From Chloroflexota bacterium (GTDB taxonomy: Bacteria > Chloroflexota > UBA6077 > CF-72), in NCBI GenBank assembly GCA_019242065.1, contig JAFAWJ010001023.1, positions 1-5,983 of the forward strand: 5,983 bases of DNA, in the 5' to 3' direction. The notes under the pieces are model-generated. The model worked only from the letters and a program-made list of their open reading frames with translations. It was not told the origin of the DNA and did no database searches. The position numbers and the translations under genes were made by a program. Positions 5,552 to 5,983 of the stretch are shown here, piece after piece. Every line of letters starts with the position of its first letter. Within the stretch, counting starts at the first letter, position 1.

Positions 5552-5983
5552 GGCTTAAGCTTCTCCTCGCGGACCTTTGCCCGCCAATACACGAACGTAT
5601 CACGCAGCGTGCTGTGCCACGGGATGCTCGGCTGCCAGCCGGTCAGGCCCTGGAATTTGCGGATGTCTGCCTCCTGGCGGGGTATGTCGGAGGCGCGCAG
5701 GAGCGCAGGATCCACGCGCACCTCGACCGGCACCGTGCACAGCCCAACCAGCTCGTCGAGCATCTCCGAGATGCGGATCGCACGCCCGCTGCCGATGTTG
5801 TAGACCTCGCCGGGCTCCCCTTCGATCAGGGCCAGGCGATAGGCGCGCACCATGTCGCGCGCATCCGTGAAGTCGCGCGCAACGTCCAGGTTGCCGACCC
5901 GCAGCACGGGGTCTCGTAGGCCGGCCTCGATCTCGGCCAACTGGCGAGCAAAGCTCGGGATCACGAACCGCGCATCGTGGCCC
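5539..5983 (-). CDS. GDP-4-keto-6-deoxymannose reductase-like protein (C-terminal part, 5' end outside window)
   Basis: Only the last 147 residues are visible; the reading frame stays open to the window edge, so no start is present. The visible part begins 'GHDARFVIPSFARQLAEIEAG', which fits the region after the NHTGPG motif of GDP-6-deoxymannose reductases (Rmd). 'NLDVARDFTDARDMVRAY' and 'GEVYNIGSG', the substrate-domain signatures of epimerase/dehydratase enzymes, follow. The Rossmann loop and the catalytic Ser-Tyr-Lys lie outside. In a 68-residue stretch beginning at 'ARQLAEIEAG' I count 42 identities with the adjacent dehydratase, so the two genes are tandem paralogues. If the pair is Gmd plus Rmd, the product would be GDP-D-rhamnose. 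The closeness of the two families makes the division of labour uncertain. It ends in TGA within the next gene (13-nt overlap). Confidence 0.82.
   Translation of the reverse strand, partial: GHDARFVIPSFARQLAEIEAGLRDPVLRVGNLDVARDFTDARDMVRAYRLALIEGEPGEVYNIGSGRAIRISEMLDELVGLCTVPVEVRVDPALLRASDIPRQEADIRKFQGLTGWQPSIPWHSTLRDTFVYWRAKVREEKLKPCAS
5563..5568 (-). promoter_or_regulatory. Shine-Dalgarno GAGGAG of the dehydratase gene
   Basis: GAGGAG on the minus strand lies inside the 3' end of the upstream reductase gene and 11 nt before the GTG at 5551. It supports that GTG as the start and indicates translation coupled to the upstream gene. Confidence 0.6.

Noticed and set aside
4382..5803. Plus-strand open frame of 473 codons opposite the dehydratase and reductase genes
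   Set aside because: It lies wholly opposite genes with clear family motifs, its translation has no recognisable domain, and long antisense frames are expected in GC-rich DNA.
1..5983. CRISPR array, tRNA, insertion sequence or defence system
   Set aside because: No spaced direct repeats, tRNA-like clover-leaf, transposase or defence-type domain is visible; every gene fits a core metabolic or export family.

Overview
The window is a dense, GC-rich bacterial chromosomal segment in which every supported gene reads on the minus strand. In the direction of transcription (high to low coordinates) the order is: nucleotide-sugar reductase (5' end outside the window), GDP-mannose 4,6-dehydratase-like protein, CobS, archaeal/cyanobacterial-type CobT-related protein, peptide deformylase, a regulatory gap of about 200 bp, SecD, SecF (3' end outside the window). 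No RNA gene, CRISPR array, insertion sequence or phage gene is visible.

Organism: the separate secD and secF genes, a SecD with the signature 'RAWPSIRDSNTSTLITC', a SecF with 'VSPLVAEQI' in place of the usual VGP-x-VG, and a CobT of the UPF0284/TIGR00303 type together suggest a Chloroflexota-like bacterium. This is inferred from remembered family features, not from a search.

Region 5983-3707 plus 3700-2032 looks like one transcription unit. The reductase and dehydratase overlap by 13 nt, the dehydratase stop is 3 nt from the proposed cobS start, cobS and the cobT-like gene are 6 nt apart, and the cobT-like gene overlaps def. The first two genes are tandem paralogues that could convert GDP-mannose to a GDP-6-deoxyhexose such as GDP-rhamnose for cell-surface glycans. 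CobS and the CobT-like protein belong to nucleotide-loop assembly of cobalamin. Def is a housekeeping enzyme that removes the formyl group from nascent proteins.

Region 1836-2031 is AT-richer and holds six TGTCA/TGACA half-sites, two perfect inverted repeats centred 50 bp apart, and two plausible sigma70-type promoters for secDF. SecD and SecF form the membrane complex that uses the proton motive force to help Sec-dependent export.

The most unusual points are the missing ATG/GTG/TTG start of cobS, where a CTG with a well-placed Shine-Dalgarno is the best candidate, and the repeated TGTCA motif array upstream of secD. I see no convincing new multi-gene system.
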